From assembly GCF_020131355.1 (NCBI RefSeq), contig NZ_JAHLEL010000006.1:434001-498000 (forward strand): a stretch of 64,000 nt of DNA, read 5' to 3'. The notes beneath the pieces are model-generated. The model ran no database searches. It had not been told where the DNA came from and saw nothing but the letters and a program-made list of their open reading frames with translations. This document shows, piece after piece, positions 62,283-64,000 of this stretch. How positions within the stretch are numbered: position 1 is the first letter of the stretch; each line of letters opens with the position of its first letter. A program made the translations under genes and the position numbers. The stretch is from Pseudonocardia sp. ICBG1293 (GTDB lineage: Bacteria > Actinomycetota > Actinomycetes > Mycobacteriales > Pseudonocardiaceae).

Positions 62283-62945
62283 TCAGGCCAGGTGGCCGGC
62301 CAGCTCGGACAGCGCCCCGACGGTGAAGGTCGGTGGCGTGAGGTACCCGGGCCAGGTGTCGCCGTGGCGGTCGAGCCAGGCCGTCGCCATCCCGGCACGG
62401 GCGGCGCCGTGGAGGTCCCACGGGTGCACCGCGACCATCACCGACTCGGCTGCGTCGACCCCGCAGGCCCGCAGCGCGTAGGCGTACGAGGCGGGGGCGG
62501 GCTTCCAGATCCCGGCGTCCTCCACCGACAGCACGGCGTCGAACTGCGCGCGCAGACCGTGGTCGCCGAGCAGCCGCTCGGCCACCGACGCGGCGCCGTT
62601 GGACAGCGTCACCAGCCGCAGCCCCGCGGCCCGCAGCGCCGCGACGCCGCCGTGGACGTCGTCGTGCACCGGCAGCTCCAGGAACCCGTCGACGACGTGG
62701 CGGGCACCCTCGTCGGGGTCGGCGACGCCGTGCCGGCGCAGCAGCCCGGCCGCGGTCGCCGTCGCCAGCTCGGCGAAGGTCGTCAGCTCCCCGCCCGCGG
62801 CCTGCGCCATGCCCTCGCGCAGGGTCGCGGCGAACCACAGCGGGCCGAGCCACTCCGGGGCGCCCAGCCCCGCGAACCGGGCACCCATCGGGCTCAGGTC
62901 CGACAGGGTCTCGTTGACGTCGAACACCACGGTCGAGATCGCCAT
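62283..62945 (-). CDS. HAD hydrolase, haloacid dehalogenase type II
   Basis: A 220-residue HAD protein. The nucleophile motif FDVNETLSDL, motif II LVTLSNGAA, the Lys in GIWKPAPASYAYAL and the acidic motif region VMVAVHPWDLHGAARAGMATAW match type II 2-haloacid dehalogenases (VAVHPWDxxGA is characteristic). The halide-binding preference cannot be judged. ATG at 62945 puts motif I at residue 8. It is divergent from cobK by 18 bases. Confidence 0.9.
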   Translation of the reverse strand: MAISTVVFDVNETLSDLSPMGARFAGLGAPEWLGPLWFAATLREGMAQAAGGELTTFAELATATAAGLLRRHGVADPDEGARHVVDGFLELPVHDDVHGGVAALRAAGLRLVTLSNGAASVAERLLGDHGLRAQFDAVLSVEDAGIWKPAPASYAYALRACGVDAAESVMVAVHPWDLHGAARAGMATAWLDRHGDTWPGYLTPPTFTVGALSELAGHLA

Positions 62946-62963
62946 CCGCCTACCCTGACGGGT

Positions 62964-63719
62964 GTGAGCGTTCCCCGCACGGTGCTCGTCCTCGGCGGCA
63001 CGACCGAGGGCCGTGCCGTGGCCGCCGCGCTGGCCGGCCGGGACGGCGTCCGGGTCGTCTCCTCGCTGGCCGGGGCGGTGCGCAGCCCGGCGCTGCCCGA
63101 GGGCGAGGTCCGCATCGGCGGGTTCGGCGGCGCCGCCGGTCTGGCGGCGCACCTGCGTGCCGAGCGGGTCGGCGCGGTGCTCGACGCCACCCACCCCTTC
63201 GCCGCCACCATGACGGCGAACGCCGCCACCGCCTGCGCCGCGACCGGGGTGCCGCTGGTGGTGCTGCGCCGTCCGGGCTGGACGCCCGGGCCGGGGGACC
63301 GGTGGTACCGGGTCGGCTCGGCCGCGGCCGCGGCCGCCGCGTTGCCCGCGCTGCTCCCCGGGGCCGACGGCCGGGTGCTGCTGACCACCGGTCGCGGGGG
63401 GCTGGTGCACTTCGCCGAGGTCGACGCGGCGTTCTGGGTCCGGGCGGTCGACCCGCCGGAGGGGCCGCTCCCCGCCCGGTGCGAGCTCCTGCTCGACCGG
63501 GGCCCGTTCGCCCTCGACGACGAGCGCGCCCTGTTCGCCGCCGTCGACCCGCACGTGCTGGTGACCAAGGACTCCGGCGGTGCCGCGACGGCGCCCAAGC
63601 TCACCGCCGCCCGGGAGCGCGGGGTGCCGGTGGTGGTCGTCGACCGGCCGCCGCTGCCCGTCGGGGTCGCGGTGGAGTCCACGGTGGAGGCCGCACTGGC
63701 GAGACTGCTCGGTCCCTGA
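62964..63719 (+). CDS. cobK: Precorrin-6A reductase
   Basis: A 251-residue CobK/CbiJ, which reduces the precorrin-6A macrocycle with NADPH in cobalamin synthesis. VLVLGGTTEGRAVAAAL is the nucleotide-binding N terminus; LDATHPFAATMTANAATACAATGVPLVVLRRPGW, VLLTTGRGGLVHF and VLVTKDSGGAATAPKLTAARERGVPVVVVDRPPLP are family blocks. No other cob gene is in the window. Start GTG is preceded only by a weak ribosome site. Confidence 0.93.
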   Translation: MSVPRTVLVLGGTTEGRAVAAALAGRDGVRVVSSLAGAVRSPALPEGEVRIGGFGGAAGLAAHLRAERVGAVLDATHPFAATMTANAATACAATGVPLVVLRRPGWTPGPGDRWYRVGSAAAAAAALPALLPGADGRVLLTTGRGGLVHFAEVDAAFWVRAVDPPEGPLPARCELLLDRGPFALDDERALFAAVDPHVLVTKDSGGAATAPKLTAARERGVPVVVVDRPPLPVGVAVESTVEAALARLLGP

Positions 63720-63819
63720 CCGGCCGGGGCCGGGCCACCCGTGCGTCCGCCCGGCGTCCGGTGACCCTGCCGGGCCGCCGGGGGCGGGGCCCCGGGTGTC
63801 GAGCCGGTGGTGCCTGCCC

Positions 63820-64000
63820 TCAGTCGTCCCCGGCGTCGGTGATCGCCTCGCCGAGGCCGTTGAGCCAGGCGAGGTGGCTGCGCAGGGCCGCCCGCCCGGT
63901 CGGGGACAGTCGCATCCACGTCCGGGGGCGCCGCCCGACGGCACCCTTGCGGATCTCGAGGTAGCCGGCGTCCTCGAGGGTGTGGCTGTGCTTGGACACC
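63820..64000 (-). CDS. Winged-helix transcriptional regulator, C-terminal part (5' end outside window)
   Basis: The frame visible from the window edge to the TGA at 63820 encodes about 60 residues: KHSHTLEDAGYLEIRKGAVGRRPRTW followed by RLSPTGRAALRSHLAWLNGL. This is the second half of a short winged helix (wing GRRPRTW) of the MarR/ArsR-like regulators that are usually about 95-100 residues. The N-terminal half lies outside the window. Confidence 0.7.
   Translation of the reverse strand, partial: VSKHSHTLEDAGYLEIRKGAVGRRPRTWMRLSPTGRAALRSHLAWLNGLGEAITDAGDD

Overview
The window is high-G+C actinobacterial chromosome, most likely from the Pseudonocardiaceae (Pseudonocardia-like). The reasons are very high G+C with dense coding, many GTG starts, a SigB-type sigma factor, a fused SecDF, a mycothiol-type DinB protein, DUF3039/DUF3099/DUF7455 family proteins and an AAC(2')-I acetyltransferase. 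The genus is an inference. No rRNA, tRNA or CRISPR array was seen.

Layout. 1-0.64 kb: 3' end of a tyrosine integrase, probably the edge of an integrated element. 0.7-6.3 kb: ordinary metabolic, transport and regulatory genes (LysE, BKACE, DinB, VOC, LysR). 6.3-11.2 kb: secDF and htpG. 11.3-21.2 kb: an orphan metal-chelate-type binding lipoprotein behind a large operator-like palindrome, a P450-TetR operon with its own operator candidate, lactate permease, AAC(2')-I, HAD, MFS, psuG and two flavin reductases. 21.4-22.7 kb: sigB with a GGAAC-N18-GTT ECF-type promoter.

22.78-29.22 kb is a 6.4-kb tip-to-tip array of mobile elements: an IS5-type IS with a pRiA4b-ORF3-like passenger, two identical 980-bp ISs, a 1605-bp IS4-like element, a 1005-bp IS5-type IS and two identical 121-bp MITEs. 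All are separated by single TNA trinucleotides, and the whole array is bracketed by TTA. The MITE ends match the first IS, so they look like its non-autonomous derivatives.

29.2-35.3 kb is a polyhydroxyalkanoate (PHA) locus: a divergent PhaC-like hydrolase and phaC, an XRE regulator, and phasin phaP with a textbook -35/-10 promoter. The PHA promoters share a TGCTTG-containing motif. A patatin follows. A second PHA locus at 44-46.8 kb holds a phaZ depolymerase downstream of a PhaC paralogue that has lost its catalytic Cys and His and is frameshifted at two homopolymers.

35.3-43.9 kb: YggT, Dtd, methyltransferase, HhH-GPD protein, ArsR-AMP nucleosidase pair, a condensation-like/GNAT fusion and small DUF proteins. 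46.9-54.3 kb: methyltransferase, superfamily-2 helicase, EamA exporter, DUF7455 protein, GMC oxidoreductase, HTH and GAF proteins. 54.5-57.2 kb: a TPP-riboswitch-controlled pyrimidine/thiamine-precursor ABC transporter. 57.5-62.2 kb: a xylose-type sugar ABC transporter with an ROK regulator. The end holds a HAD hydrolase, cobK and a partial winged-helix regulator. The best candidates for new biology are the IS/MITE array, the dead PhaC paralogue beside phaZ, the condensation-GNAT fusion and the shared PHA operator motif.
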